A stretch of DNA of 58,315 nucleotides from CALVGQ01 sp964369385 (GCA_964369385.1 CAYJEY010000013.1:1-58315); one strand, 5' to 3'; numbered from the stretch's first letter, positions 35,001 to 43,586 are shown. The notes: generated by a model from the sequence alone, not told the origin. A program made the numbers and translations.

Positions 35001-36126
35001 TCCAAGTGATGTGATAAGTGCCTACAACAAATCAAAAGAGATCCTTGCAAGACTAGGTATAGAAATGCAAAGTGTAGAGGATTATGTTGCCTTGCTTGTG
35101 TCTGAAAGTAATACAGCTAAAAATGAGGTTGAAAGCTTCTTAAATGGTGAACTAGATAAAGTTGTAGAAGAAATTCAAGCCGTTGAGACATGCTTAACGC
35201 AAGTGAATGATTTATCACTTAGTGAATTACAAGCTGAAGTTGAAAAACTAAATAATCAGTACGTTCGTGTTGTGTTTGAGGGTAACACAGCAGTTGAAGA
35301 TGCACCAGGAAGTGACCTTGTGATTCGCGTGTATACAAAACTATTCAATCAAGAAACTGAAGTATTGACGATGTCATATAGTCTAGAAATCACACCAGTT
35401 GAACTTCAAATTGAAGTGATGGACCAAACTTTAAAGGCTGGAGAACAGCTTAATGGTTCTTTATTTACAATTTTAACTACAGTAGATCCTTCAATTAGCC
35501 AGGAAGCAATAGATAGCATTGAGTTATTTGAGGAAAATGGAAAAATACTAGCAAGAGTGAAGCAAGGTGTAACTAACTTTACTGTTGTCGTGAGCAAAGT
35601 AGGGAATTTGGAGCAAGTAAGTGAACCAGTTACAACACCAACAACACCAACAAACTCACAAGCACCTACAAATGCACCAACTGAACAACCTCAAGTTACA
35701 ACTTCAACAACAAGTGGTGGAGCGAGTACTACGACATCGACGACAACAACGACAACAACGACAGTAGAAGAAAGTGAATCACAAACAAGTGCTGAAACGA
35801 CACAAGTCACAACAGCAATTAGTGAAGAGGCAACACCGGAGGTTGCGCAAAGCACAAGTGGTTGGGCGTTGATGAATGTTATCTTGGCACTAGTGGGGGT
35901 TGCATTTGCAATACTAGGTGCTTCAAAAGCGCGCAGCAATTCGACAAATGTTGTGCTTGCGTTAGTACCAACAGCTGTAGCAATCATTGCTTTAGCATTA
36001 ACACAATCATTTACAGGAAAAATGCAAATGTTAGATAGCTTCACAAGTTTATTCGCTGCTACTTGTGTAATTCAAGTTGTGCTCTATGTGATGTTCGCAC
36101 GCCAAGAAAACGAAATAAGCGAATAA
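32008..36126 (+). CDS. Large surface protein with coiled coils and 3-helix anchor
   Basis: A 1372-residue exported protein. It has a signal peptide with likely cleavage after VFA, then MBG/YDG-like beta domains opening with EKTYDGNVLEIP and repeated as NKKYDGNAF and SKQYDGTSF. Residues about 770-940 are almost pure helical heptads (for example EEIEKLDQLLTDVKDLTKEE), a predicted coiled-coil rod. A Thr-rich stalk near residues 1205-1270 precedes STSGWALMN and a three-helix C-terminal segment that matches the end of the 1791-residue protein (TQSFTGKMQMLDSFTS against TQDVTLPMEMVDNWTI). There is no LPXTG. Likely an adhesin or surface-layer-like fibre (inference). Start ATG 32008 follows GAGGGAG; the in-frame ATG at 31990 lies ahead of it and is rejected. 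Confidence 0.86.
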   Translation: MKRQLKRFIAVFSVLACLLTILPASPMNVFADELNPNLAQYEKTYDGNVLEIPQLGDLVKGSIVAQVDNADINRYLSSAIKAAINTVDFSSISLAELAAGKSVAGFTIQLMGHDQKAASTSPYTANISVIFGQGFLSYDFGVFPLYQYTINPKPLQVVVSDMEIQAGSAIPQDSFYNFTVQSGIAGESITYTGVPTFTTTYTESSVEGEIETISISSVGSLDTSNSNYTFTGADLSSQANLTVTKAANFVKEVTLTQAPNLTYQATDVTAQVKAQFISDMKSMIIASYPEFATIFSAVSDEVLASLIVVNQSGNVRDAQTYELAMDLTSQITGMPNVGDYDSYSFHVKQALNVEKYSGIQIYINNKVGDVVTNSTNYKIIKASELNQAEADLLDYYVVIDDANVDDAIVNELNQGSFELSVTNTTNIIGLFKESTVGANFTSSASSNYEFTVHTGKYYSGDLIDDLIAGVENELGNAISQFIDIPVDLGSLNKKYDGNAFANVDEETMNEFSNEALDSLMGVLDNLQGGLSSTNLPDEISIPSIPGSIDIAGVNVELEGEVADQINQVIQQINGALTTVNQGFDTAQSFIDYLEGLGNGDISIRVEEIGAGLANTIEVSDKTTLDVYVDITLVMNAADLLENIDLDDSIKNIISKFFDYDVTLTIPLHVATADFGVDPLPVTIYYSEEVNNSEFVNNAGVFDMIDPAIIEAQFTNDHYVVVNPLYYYFLSDEVKAALSADVLDTISQSTLNENYEVTILKMSEDTIFGALVEDIKDGLDFIEGEIDKVKEEIEKLDQLLTDVKDLTKEELEQLLGQLEDLYEKLEDLENAVDEKIDDLLEKADQMIDRLEPVLGEAFEDINDIKQAIEDLLDGKFNDIIRDQFKNKLDQLKEKLEAVLDEAISDALENLGLDEKLSDLLEQFETDINGFMDSVNNQLPLVSDLGGLSKQYDGTSFDVNDDEIIQNLIDATALLKNEVDQYQITALSQVDLGEWLVSTIPSDVISAYNKSKEILARLGIEMQSVEDYVALLVSESNTAKNEVESFLNGELDKVVEEIQAVETCLTQVNDLSLSELQAEVEKLNNQYVRVVFEGNTAVEDAPGSDLVIRVYTKLFNQETEVLTMSYSLEITPVELQIEVMDQTLKAGEQLNGSLFTILTTVDPSISQEAIDSIELFEENGKILARVKQGVTNFTVVVSKVGNLEQVSEPVTTPTTPTNSQAPTNAPTEQPQVTTSTTSGGASTTTSTTTTTTTTVEESESQTSAETTQVTTAISEEATPEVAQSTSGWALMNVILALVGVAFAILGASKARSNSTNVVLALVPTAVAIIALALTQSFTGKMQMLDSFTSLFAATCVIQVVLYVMFARQENEISE

Positions 36127-36142
36127 GTTAAAAAAAATTATC

Positions 36143-36172
36143 TTTACATTATGAGTTTAAACATGATATAAT
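36143..36172 (+). promoter_or_regulatory. Promoter of the rpsF-ssb-rpsR operon
   Basis: TTTACA (36143-36148), 18-base spacer, TATAAT (36167-36172), with TG at 36164-36165 making a perfect extended -10. One of the best promoters in the window, as expected for ribosomal proteins. Confidence 0.8.
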
Positions 36173-36200
36173 CCATAGACGGGTAGATAGTTACTATTTA

Positions 36201-36236
36201 CTCCTTGCCTAAGAGTAGGCCAAAGACCATAAGGAG
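36201..36236 (+). promoter_or_regulatory. Ribosomal-protein leader hairpin hiding the rpsF ribosome site
   Basis: CTCCTT (36201-36206) can pair with AAGGAG (36231-36236), the rpsF Shine-Dalgarno, while GCCTA / TAGGC (36207-36211, 36216-36220) forms an apical stem with an AGAG loop. Bases 36221-36230 form a one-sided bulge. S6:S18 leader RNAs that autoregulate this operon are known in Firmicutes; this structure fits the idea, but I could not confirm the family's conserved bulge. Confidence 0.55.
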
Positions 36237-36245
36237 GTGCACAAG

Positions 36246-36533
36246 ATGAGAAAGTATGAAGTAATGTACATTCTAAATGCATCAATTGAAGATGCAGCAC
36301 GCCAAACGAATATCGATAACATGCACGGTATTATCACTAACAATGGTGGTACAATCGTAAAAGTTGACGATCAAGGCGTGAAAGAATTAGCTTACGAAAT
36401 TAATGACATGAAAAAAGGTCATTATGTAGTAACAACATTTGAATGTGACAATGCTGCACTAAACGAATTCAATCGTTTAATGCGTATCAACAGAGATGTT
36501 GTTCGTTTCATGACAATCAAATTAGAAGACTAG
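36246..36533 (+). CDS. rpsF: 30S ribosomal protein S6
   Basis: A 95-residue small-subunit protein that binds the 16S rRNA central domain as a pair with S18. It has the S6 signature from the first residue (MRKYEVMYILNASIED), KVDDQGVKELAYEIND and KGHYVV, with the usual VRFMTIKLED ending. Start is ATG 36246; AAGGAGG lies at 36231-36237 and is predicted to be sequestered in a leader hairpin. First gene of rpsF-ssb-rpsR, an almost universal order. Confidence 0.98.
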   Translation: MRKYEVMYILNASIEDAARQTNIDNMHGIITNNGGTIVKVDDQGVKELAYEINDMKKGHYVVTTFECDNAALNEFNRLMRINRDVVRFMTIKLED

Positions 36534-36551
36534 TTAGGAGCGTGCATAGTT

Positions 36552-37052
36552 ATGATTAATCGAGTTATATTAGTAGGACGTATTACAAAAGAAATCGCCC
36601 TAAGAAAAACAGGAAGTGGTACTTCAGTTGCTTCGTTCACAATAGCGTGTAATCGCCGTTTTTCAGGACAAGGTAATGAGCAACAAGCTGATTTTATCAA
36701 CTGTGTTGCGTGGAGACAACAAGCTGATTTCTTAAATCAATATGCAGCTAAAGGAGCTTTAGTTGGTGTTGAAGGACGTATTCAAACGCGTACTTATGAT
36801 GATCAAGCTGGTAAACGTGTCTATGTAACGGAAATTGTATGTGATTCAGTGCAATTGTTAGAGAGTCGCTCAGCAAGAGAAAATCGTCCTGCTCAGCCAC
36901 AGTATCAACAACAGGCATCTGGTTACTCGCAAGGGTATTCACAAGATCCGTTCTCGATGGGTGAACCACAAAGTTATGCACAAGACAATAGTTTTGACAA
37001 TTTTGACACAGGTCCTACACTAGATATTTCTAGTGATGACTTACCATTTTAA
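36552..37052 (+). CDS. ssb: Single-stranded DNA-binding protein
   Basis: A 166-residue replication and repair protein that coats single-stranded DNA as a tetramer. The OB fold covers residues 1-110 (MINRVILVGRITKE, FINCVAWRQQADFL, GRIQTRTYDDQAGKRVYVTE). A Gln/Ser/Tyr-rich flexible linker leads to the acidic tip DISSDDLPF, which recruits partner proteins. AGGAG is 11 bases before ATG 36552, a longer spacing than usual. It lies between rpsF and rpsR as in most Firmicutes. Confidence 0.98.
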   Translation: MINRVILVGRITKEIALRKTGSGTSVASFTIACNRRFSGQGNEQQADFINCVAWRQQADFLNQYAAKGALVGVEGRIQTRTYDDQAGKRVYVTEIVCDSVQLLESRSARENRPAQPQYQQQASGYSQGYSQDPFSMGEPQSYAQDNSFDNFDTGPTLDISSDDLPF

Positions 37053-37076
37053 TAAATAGACGAAAGGAGATCTACC

Positions 37077-37307
37077 ATGGGATTCAAAAAACAACGTATG
37101 GGACGTAAAAAAGTTTGTTATTTCACAAAAAACAACGTTACGTCAATTGACTATAAAGATGTAGAATTATTAAAACGCTTTATCTCTGCGAATGGAAAAA
37201 TTGTTCCACGTCGTGTTACAGGTACTCGCGCTAAATATCAACGTATGTTGGCGACTGCTATCAAACGTGCTCGTCAAATGGCTTTACTGCCTTACGTAAA
37301 CGATTAA
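37077..37307 (+). CDS. rpsR: 30S ribosomal protein S18
   Basis: A 76-residue basic small-subunit protein, partner of S6. It shows the S18 core YKDVELLKRFISANGKIVPR and RRVTGTRAKYQRML, then AIKRARQMALLPY. RBS AAAGGAG is 7-13 bases before ATG 37077. A terminator follows within 9 bases, separating the ribosomal genes from yybS. Confidence 0.98.
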   Translation: MGFKKQRMGRKKVCYFTKNNVTSIDYKDVELLKRFISANGKIVPRRVTGTRAKYQRMLATAIKRARQMALLPYVND

Positions 37308-37315
37308 TTCAATTT

Positions 37316-37344
37316 ATCCTTCGTCTTTGGGCGAAGGATTTTTT
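37316..37344 (+). terminator. Intrinsic terminator after rpsR
   Basis: ATCCTTCG (37316-37323) pairs perfectly with CGAAGGAT (37332-37339) around an 8-base loop, then T5. Since yybS starts only 22 bases later with no clear promoter, it may be partly read through to supply gdpP, rplI and dnaB. Confidence 0.9.
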
Positions 37345-37365
37345 CATAGATAAAGGAGCATAAAT

Positions 37366-38304
37366 ATGAATAAAAATGTTAGAAAAATTACTGAAGGTGC
37401 AATGATTTGTGCAATTTATGGCATGTTATTATTTTTGAATATGCAATCAGGATTTGTATTGGAGTATCAATTGATGTTTGTATTACCACTTGGTATGATT
37501 GTTTATCGTGTTCGCCACGATTTAGCAAGTTCAATTGCAGTTGCAATATCAGTGCTTTTTCTAACTTTTTTAATGGGAATACCCACTACTTACTTCTTGT
37601 TTGGTGCTTCACTCATTTCTGGAATTATTTATAGTAGTGCTCTTTTAAAACAAGTAAGTCGCCGCCATCTTTTAATTATTGCGATGGTTACTTCGTTTCT
37701 TCTTAATTTTATAGTGAGTTATGGTCTTGCAGGCTTCTTTGGCATTGATATCGAAGCTACATTTAATGAAATTGAGACTATCACAAGAGAAATGTATCCA
37801 GGATCACTAGACTTAATAGAAGGATCACTCGATGATATTATCTTTGCGAGTTATATGATTACTATTGCATTTACAGCTATTTTTGAAGGATTATTGGTGC
37901 ATTGGAGTTCACAAATTCTATTTAAAAGACTTAAAATAAAAGTAAATACAGTGAATAAACCAATTTCAATTGTTGGTTCTCGTCCACTAGGGTATGTCGC
38001 TTTCATCTTTTTTTCATGTGGAATTATCTTAAGTTATGTTAAAATGAATGAGATGGTAGAACTTTTAGGGATGGTTTTACATTATATATCTATGGTTTAT
38101 CTGTTTCAATTTGGTTTTATCGGATTAACCCTTTTGGGTGTTGTGTATTTAAAACGTAATATTGCAATGATTTTAGTTGTTACATTTATGATTCTTTTTC
38201 TAACTACAAATATCGCGATTTATTATATTTACTTCATTTGTTTTGTAGGTTTTATCTACTTAACAACTGACTACAAAGACCGTATATTTATTATGAGGAG
38301 GTAA
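37366..38304 (+). CDS. yybS: YybS/DUF2232 family membrane protein
   Basis: A 312-residue integral membrane protein with about eight helices. Identification rests on the DUF2232 pattern (an N-terminal TEGAMICAIYGMLL, long helices, FEGLLVHW) together with the fixed gene order rpsR-yybS-gdpP-rplI-dnaB known from Bacillus. Function is not established; it may be a transport-like (ECF S-component-like) protein. RBS AAAGGAG precedes ATG 37366. The gdpP gene starts 4 bases after its stop, so they are coupled. Confidence 0.82.
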   Translation: MNKNVRKITEGAMICAIYGMLLFLNMQSGFVLEYQLMFVLPLGMIVYRVRHDLASSIAVAISVLFLTFLMGIPTTYFLFGASLISGIIYSSALLKQVSRRHLLIIAMVTSFLLNFIVSYGLAGFFGIDIEATFNEIETITREMYPGSLDLIEGSLDDIIFASYMITIAFTAIFEGLLVHWSSQILFKRLKIKVNTVNKPISIVGSRPLGYVAFIFFSCGIILSYVKMNEMVELLGMVLHYISMVYLFQFGFIGLTLLGVVYLKRNIAMILVVTFMILFLTTNIAIYYIYFICFVGFIYLTTDYKDRIFIMRR

Positions 38305-38308
38305 TGCA

Positions 38309-40282
38309 ATGAACAAGAAGTTTTCGCAATTGCGCATGATTTTAGTGGCTGTGTTTGTAGTACTTACATTGTTGATGTGGGTATCTACAATGATTACTGA
38401 CGATGGCTGGATTATTGCTGTACCGATGTATTTAATTGGGGTAGGGACAATTTATTTTGTCTATTATAATTACACAGAAGATAATCAAAATCGTGTACTA
38501 CAAATTAGTGATGTCGTATCTAGTGAGATTTCTGAAGCTTTAACTTTAGGGCAAGTAGGGATTCTATCTTACGATAAAGATTATGTTATTACTTGGATGA
38601 GTGAATTTTTTGAAGAACGAGGAATTAATCGTATCTCAAAAAAGCTTTTTAGTTGGCTTCCAGAAGCTCAAGCGATTTTTAAAGGAGAAGTAGAAACAGT
38701 AATTATTGAAGTCGAAGATGTTTGTTATGAAGTATCACGTAAGGAAGATAGTCAAGTGCTGTACTTTAAAGATGTGACCGATTTGACTAAAATTCGTACC
38801 AAATATAATAATGAACAACTCGTAATGGGAATCATTCATTTAGATAACTATGAAGAGACAACTCAATATTTGGAGGAACATGAAGTTGCAAATATCAACA
38901 GCAGTATCCGACAACCCATTTTTGACTGGTGTCGTAATCATGAAATGCTTGTTAAGCGTTTAAAATCAGATCGTTTCTTATTGATGCTTGATGAAGAAAA
39001 ATTTGCACAAATTGCAAATGATCGCTTTACTATTTTGAAGCAAACTCGTAATCGTTCAGCTGAATTAGATGTAGCCATTACATTATCAGTGGCATTTGCG
39101 CGTGGGACAAATAATTTATTAGAACTAGAGGATACTGCTAATAGTCTTCTGGCCTTAGCGATGTCGCGTGGTGGTGACCAAGTGGCGTATCGTAAAAAAG
39201 GAGAAGATGTCCGCTATTTTGGTGGTTCAAGTGAAGCATTAGAAAAACGTTCGCGAGTTCGTGTGCGTATCATTGCCAATGCCATTAAAGGATTACTTGC
39301 TCAAGCTAGCAATGTTATTATTGTAGGACATAAAGAAATGGATTTTGATTGCCTTGGTTCAGCGCTTTGTATGAGTCGAATTGCTCAATCGTTTGATATC
39401 CCTACTTGTATTGTCTATAAAACTGGTGGAATCGAAGAGAAATTAAATGATGTATGCGTAAAATATAAAAAAGAATTAGAAGAACGTCATCACTTAGTAA
39501 GTGAGTCAGAAGCACTTAATCAACTTCGAGCGAATACTCTAGTTATCATGGTTGACCATCACAAAGCTTCTGTATCTAATGGAGCTGCTGTTTTAGCTAA
39601 GGCAGCTAAGGTTGTTATTATTGACCATCATCGACGTAGTGCAGAACTAGATGTATCTCCAGTGTTGATATATCTTGAGGCAAGTGCATCGAGCACAAGT
39701 GAACTGGTGGCTGAATTTATGCCATATTTCTCATCAAATATTGAAATTGACTCAATCGAGTCTACTATTATGTTGGCGGGAGTTACTGTTGATACAAATC
39801 GTTTCCGTGTTCGCACAGGTGCTCGAACATTTGATGCAGCCAGCGCAATGCGAAAATGGGGAGCAGATCCAAGTGCCGTAAATGAATATTTAAAAGATCG
39901 TTATGTTGATTTTGAAACAAAAAATAATGTCCTTAAATATTGTGAAATGCTAGAACATGGTGTAGTAGTTGCCCCAGTGAGTGATCGTGGACTAAGTCGC
40001 TCAATGATGTCTCAGATTGCGGATATGATTTTATCAGTAAAAGAAGTGAACGCTGCTTTTGTTATTGCTAAGACAAGTGATGTAGAAACAGCAGTAAGTG
40101 CTAGAAGTAATGGTACAGTAAATGTGCAGATGATTATGGAGCGCATGAAGGGTGGCGGTCATATGACAGCAGCTGCTCTACAGCGTGATAATACAACAAT
40201 AGCGGATGTAAAAGTGGAACTGTTACAAACCGTACAAGATTATTTTAAGGAGGAGAAAGAAAATGAAAGTCATCTTACTTAG
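38309..40282 (+). CDS. gdpP: Cyclic-di-AMP phosphodiesterase GdpP
   Basis: A 657-residue membrane enzyme that hydrolyses c-di-AMP to pApA, controlling potassium balance and wall stress. It has two N-terminal helices, a PAS-like domain, a degenerate GGDEF domain (SRGGDQVAYRKKGED, with no catalytic signature), then DHH with the metal motifs GHKEMDFDCLGSA (HxxxDxD), VMVDHHKAS and IIDHHRRS, and DHHA1 with GGGHMTAAALQ. All catalytic residues appear intact. RBS GAGGAGG lies at the end of yybS. The 3' end overlaps rplI by 20 bases. Confidence 0.97.
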   Translation: MNKKFSQLRMILVAVFVVLTLLMWVSTMITDDGWIIAVPMYLIGVGTIYFVYYNYTEDNQNRVLQISDVVSSEISEALTLGQVGILSYDKDYVITWMSEFFEERGINRISKKLFSWLPEAQAIFKGEVETVIIEVEDVCYEVSRKEDSQVLYFKDVTDLTKIRTKYNNEQLVMGIIHLDNYEETTQYLEEHEVANINSSIRQPIFDWCRNHEMLVKRLKSDRFLLMLDEEKFAQIANDRFTILKQTRNRSAELDVAITLSVAFARGTNNLLELEDTANSLLALAMSRGGDQVAYRKKGEDVRYFGGSSEALEKRSRVRVRIIANAIKGLLAQASNVIIVGHKEMDFDCLGSALCMSRIAQSFDIPTCIVYKTGGIEEKLNDVCVKYKKELEERHHLVSESEALNQLRANTLVIMVDHHKASVSNGAAVLAKAAKVVIIDHHRRSAELDVSPVLIYLEASASSTSELVAEFMPYFSSNIEIDSIESTIMLAGVTVDTNRFRVRTGARTFDAASAMRKWGADPSAVNEYLKDRYVDFETKNNVLKYCEMLEHGVVVAPVSDRGLSRSMMSQIADMILSVKEVNAAFVIAKTSDVETAVSARSNGTVNVQMIMERMKGGGHMTAAALQRDNTTIADVKVELLQTVQDYFKEEKENESHLT

Positions 40283-40712
40283 TGATGTAAAAAAAGTTGG
40301 AAAAAAAGGAGAAATCGTAGAAGTTGCGGATGGATACGGAAGAAACTTTTTAATTAAGAATAAATTTGCAGTTGCTGCAACAGATAAAAGTAAGTCAATT
40401 TTGGATGATGAAAAAGTTCAAAAACAACTTAATGAAGCAGAATTAAAAAAACAGGCACAAGAAGTTGCCAAAAAATTAGAAGGTATTAAACTGGAGTTTG
40501 GTATGAAAGTTGGTAAAGAAGGGCGTGTATTTGGAAGTGTTTCGACAAAACAAATTTGTGAAGAAATGCAAAAGAAACACGGTATCGCAATTGATAAACG
40601 TAAAATACTTGACCATGAGCCAGTATCTGGATTAGGAGTAACACGAGTTCGTGTAGAATTGTATAAAGGAGTAGTAGGAACTATTCAGGTACATTGCAAA
40701 GAAAAAAACTAA
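40263..40712 (+). CDS. rplI: 50S ribosomal protein L9
   Basis: A 149-residue large-subunit protein with two domains joined by a long helix. The L9 signature is plain: MKVILLSDVKKVGKKGEIVE, then VADGYGRNFLIKNKFAV, and the C-terminal FGSVSTKQICEEM. It begins inside gdpP (20-base overlap) with GGAGGAG 7-13 bases before the ATG, so translation is coupled. Confidence 0.98.
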   Translation: MKVILLSDVKKVGKKGEIVEVADGYGRNFLIKNKFAVAATDKSKSILDDEKVQKQLNEAELKKQAQEVAKKLEGIKLEFGMKVGKEGRVFGSVSTKQICEEMQKKHGIAIDKRKILDHEPVSGLGVTRVRVELYKGVVGTIQVHCKEKN

Positions 40713-40725
40713 AGGAGTGATCAAC

Positions 40726-42075
40726 ATGAGTCGTCAAATGCCCAATAGCATTGATACAGAGCGCGCCCTACTTGGAGGGATGCTCGTCTATGAGAAGAGT
40801 GCACAAGCTGCGATTGAGGAAGGTTTGGATATTCAAGACTTTTATTTAGAAGCCCATCGTAAAATTTTTAGTGTGGTTCAATCGATCAATAAAGAGGGTA
40901 AATTAGTAGATGTTATGACAGTATCTACAAAATTGAAAGACTTGGATCAATTGAATCAAGTAGGTGGATTAGACTATATTCTTCAACTATCAGACAGTTC
41001 AGTTTCTTCAATTAGTACCAAGCACTATGTGCAGTTACTTCAAAAGAAAACGTATTTAAGACGTTTGATTGAAGCTGCAGAGGAAATTGTGGATGATGGA
41101 TTTAATGCAAATTATCAAGTTGAAGAAGTACTTGATATGGCAGAGAAGAAGATTTTAGAAGTAACACGCACAAGAAAAACTGAAGATTTTAGATCGAGTG
41201 AAGAAGTTATGCAATCACTCATTGAAAAAATTTACAAAATGCGTGAGCAAAAAAGTAACATTACAGGAATTAAAACAGGATATTCTGAGTTTGATCGTAT
41301 TACGGCTGGATTGCAAAGAGGTGATTTAGTCATTCTTGCAGCACGTCCCTCGATGGGGAAAACTGCTTTCGCACTCAATCTTGGTTTAAATGCGGCCCAT
41401 TATATTGATGAAGCAATTGCGGTATTCTCACTAGAGATGCCGGCTGAACAGTTAATGAGTAGGATGGTTTCTAAGAAGAGTCAAATACCAGGAAATCGTC
41501 TAAAAACGGGATTCTTGGAAAAAGATCAATTGGCTACACTGATGGAAGTAGCTACAGAAATGCAAACAATGAAAATATTTACTGATGATTCTGCAAATAT
41601 TCGAGTTTCTGATATTTTTTCGAAATGCCGTAAACTCAAAGCTGAGCATGGGTTAGCAATGATTATTATTGACTATATTCAATTAATTTCAGGTAGTGGA
41701 AAATCAGGTGAGAATCGTCAGCAGGAAGTATCTGAGATTTCAAGGAGTTTAAAAGCACTAGCACGTGAAATGGATTGTCCAGTAGTGGCACTTTCTCAGT
41801 TATCACGTGGAGTAGAACAGCGACAAGTAAAAAAACCAATGATGTCTGATCTTCGTGAATCGGGGTCGCTTGAGCAGGATGCGGACATTGTCATGTTTGT
41901 ATATCGTGATGCTTACTATAACAAGGATGAGACGACTGAAGAGCCGGATGAACAACCTGTTGACATCATTATTGCTAAGCACCGTAATGGGGCAACTGCA
42001 GATTTAAAGTTGCATTTTAAAAAGTCGATTTCAGGCTTCTATGACCCAGCTGAGGGAACGACGTATGAACAATAA
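40726..42075 (+). CDS. dnaB: Replicative DNA helicase
   Basis: A 449-residue hexameric helicase that unwinds DNA ahead of the replisome (called DnaC in Bacillus). The N-terminal DnaB domain has MPNSIDTERALLGGML; the RecA-like domain has Walker A ARPSMGKTAFAL, the DnaB motif VFSLEMPAEQLMSRM, Walker B MIIIDYIQLI, then SQLSRGVEQR and DLRESGSLEQDADIVMFVYR. No intein is present. I choose ATG 40726 because AAAGGAG (40711-40717) fits it; the GTG at 40717 overlaps that site. The last 11 bases overlap the M23 gene. Confidence 0.98.
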   Translation: MSRQMPNSIDTERALLGGMLVYEKSAQAAIEEGLDIQDFYLEAHRKIFSVVQSINKEGKLVDVMTVSTKLKDLDQLNQVGGLDYILQLSDSSVSSISTKHYVQLLQKKTYLRRLIEAAEEIVDDGFNANYQVEEVLDMAEKKILEVTRTRKTEDFRSSEEVMQSLIEKIYKMREQKSNITGIKTGYSEFDRITAGLQRGDLVILAARPSMGKTAFALNLGLNAAHYIDEAIAVFSLEMPAEQLMSRMVSKKSQIPGNRLKTGFLEKDQLATLMEVATEMQTMKIFTDDSANIRVSDIFSKCRKLKAEHGLAMIIIDYIQLISGSGKSGENRQQEVSEISRSLKALAREMDCPVVALSQLSRGVEQRQVKKPMMSDLRESGSLEQDADIVMFVYRDAYYNKDETTEEPDEQPVDIIIAKHRNGATADLKLHFKKSISGFYDPAEGTTYEQ

Positions 42076-43585
42076 TAAGAATTTAAATATCATTACGATA
42101 ATTATAGGCTTAGTATTTAGTTTATTAGTTGTCGTTTTTACGCCAACAATCGAATGGAATGGCAGTAGCGTAAATGCCCAAGTTCAACTTGAAGAAGAGT
42201 CAATTATTTCGCAGGATATCAATGGAATACTTACACAGCCTCAGGAAGTAGTAAAAATCTACAACGAAGGAGATTTAATTGGTGTAATCAGTGATTATGC
42301 AAAAGTAGATAATTTACTTAAAAGTGTATATGCTGAAAATTATCAAGAATCTTTCCCAAACACAAGTATTGGTTTAGATGAAGATGTTTACATATCAAGA
42401 GAGTTAAGCTCATATCAATATGAAAATATTGATGATCAAATACTAGATTATTTACTAACTGAACAAAACTTCACAGTAGAGGCAAATCAAGTTGATTTCA
42501 GCAATGAGTTTGGGGTTTATGCGACAATATATGTGGAGAATGTAGATGATTTTTATGAGGCGAGAGATCAATATTTATTGAATTTTGTCAGTGAAGAAGC
42601 TATTTCTCTTATTGGGACAAATCAAGAATTACCAGAATTACAAACGTATGGTAGTCGTGAACTGAATGTTGAAATTCGTGAAACGATTACAATAACAAGA
42701 GGATTGGCAAATCCAGATGAAATCTTGAGTAGCCAAGACGAAATATTCATGTTTTTGGCATATGGTGAAGACACTTCACCTACTCTGTATACAGTAGTAG
42801 AATTTGATACTGTTGCCGGGGTTGGAAAAAAGAGTGAGAACTTTTTAAGCGCTGAACAAATCGTTGCGATTAATCCCGGCATTCTTACAAGCACTGAGCA
42901 AGTACTTGAGGTAGGGTCACAGCTTAATGTGCGCTATTTTGATTCGCCAATTACGGTGGAAGTAACACGTGAGCAGATCACAAAAGAGATTGTTTATCCC
43001 GGTGAAACACTTTACTATGAAGATGCTTCGGTAAGACAGGGAATGAGCTATGTTGCCCAAGAAGAAGAGAACGGAAGTCAAAATGTACTCTACGAAGAAA
43101 CTTGGATTAATGGTGTTTTAGTAGAAGCGGTAGAGCTTTCATCAATAGTGACGAAGCAACCTATCAATCGTATCGAATATTATGGATCACTCTATGTACC
43201 GGGAGTTGGAACTGGAAGCTTTAGATGGCCTGTAGATAATGCTTATGTTTCATGTGGTTGGTTATGTTATAACGGGCACCTTGCGGCTGATATTCAAAAT
43301 CAATATGATCGTTATGGTTCAATTTATGCAGCAGATAGAGGGACGGTTATTGAGAATTCATATGATCCAATTGGTGGATATCATATTGTGATTGACCACA
43401 ACAATGGATATGTTACTTATTATGGTCACATGGCAGGTCCTGGGTTTATCCCAGTAGGATCAAATGTAGAAAAAGGAGAGGTAATCGGAGATATTGGAAT
43501 TACTGGAGTCACCACAGGACCCCATGTGCACTTTTCCATTGAATATAATGGTGCGAGATATAATCCGATTAATTACTTACCTTAA
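42065..43585 (+). CDS. M23 family metallopeptidase (LytM type) with G5-like domain
   Basis: A 506-residue wall hydrolase. One N-terminal membrane helix (IITIIIGLVFSLLVVVF) serves as anchor or signal. Next come two poorly recognised domains, a LysM-like segment (SAEQIVAINPGILTSTEQVL ending in LNVRYF), a G5-like domain (TREQITKEIVYPGETLYYED), and the M23 domain at about 390-506. Zinc ligands are present: HxxxD in NGHLAADIQ and HxH in GPHVHFSIE, with a second His in YYGHMAGPG. A CGWLC pair just before the first ligand could form a disulfide. Predicted activity is peptide cross-bridge cleavage. Start ATG 42065 lies within dnaB (11-base overlap) with GAGGG at 42052-42056. Confidence 0.92.
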   Translation: MNNNKNLNIITIIIGLVFSLLVVVFTPTIEWNGSSVNAQVQLEEESIISQDINGILTQPQEVVKIYNEGDLIGVISDYAKVDNLLKSVYAENYQESFPNTSIGLDEDVYISRELSSYQYENIDDQILDYLLTEQNFTVEANQVDFSNEFGVYATIYVENVDDFYEARDQYLLNFVSEEAISLIGTNQELPELQTYGSRELNVEIRETITITRGLANPDEILSSQDEIFMFLAYGEDTSPTLYTVVEFDTVAGVGKKSENFLSAEQIVAINPGILTSTEQVLEVGSQLNVRYFDSPITVEVTREQITKEIVYPGETLYYEDASVRQGMSYVAQEEENGSQNVLYEETWINGVLVEAVELSSIVTKQPINRIEYYGSLYVPGVGTGSFRWPVDNAYVSCGWLCYNGHLAADIQNQYDRYGSIYAADRGTVIENSYDPIGGYHIVIDHNNGYVTYYGHMAGPGFIPVGSNVEKGEVIGDIGITGVTTGPHVHFSIEYNGARYNPINYLP

Positions 43586-43586
43586 T

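Noticed and set aside
35691..36044. Antisense reading frame of 117 codons opposite the Thr-rich end of the second surface protein
   Set aside because: It is the shadow of ACA/ACT-rich codons, giving Val-rich low complexity, with no ribosome site.
43494..43586. Earlier in-frame start for walJ giving 31 more residues
   Set aside because: The extra segment overlaps the zinc-binding end of the M23 gene and has no family similarity; WalJ proteins begin at MKFYSLGSGS.
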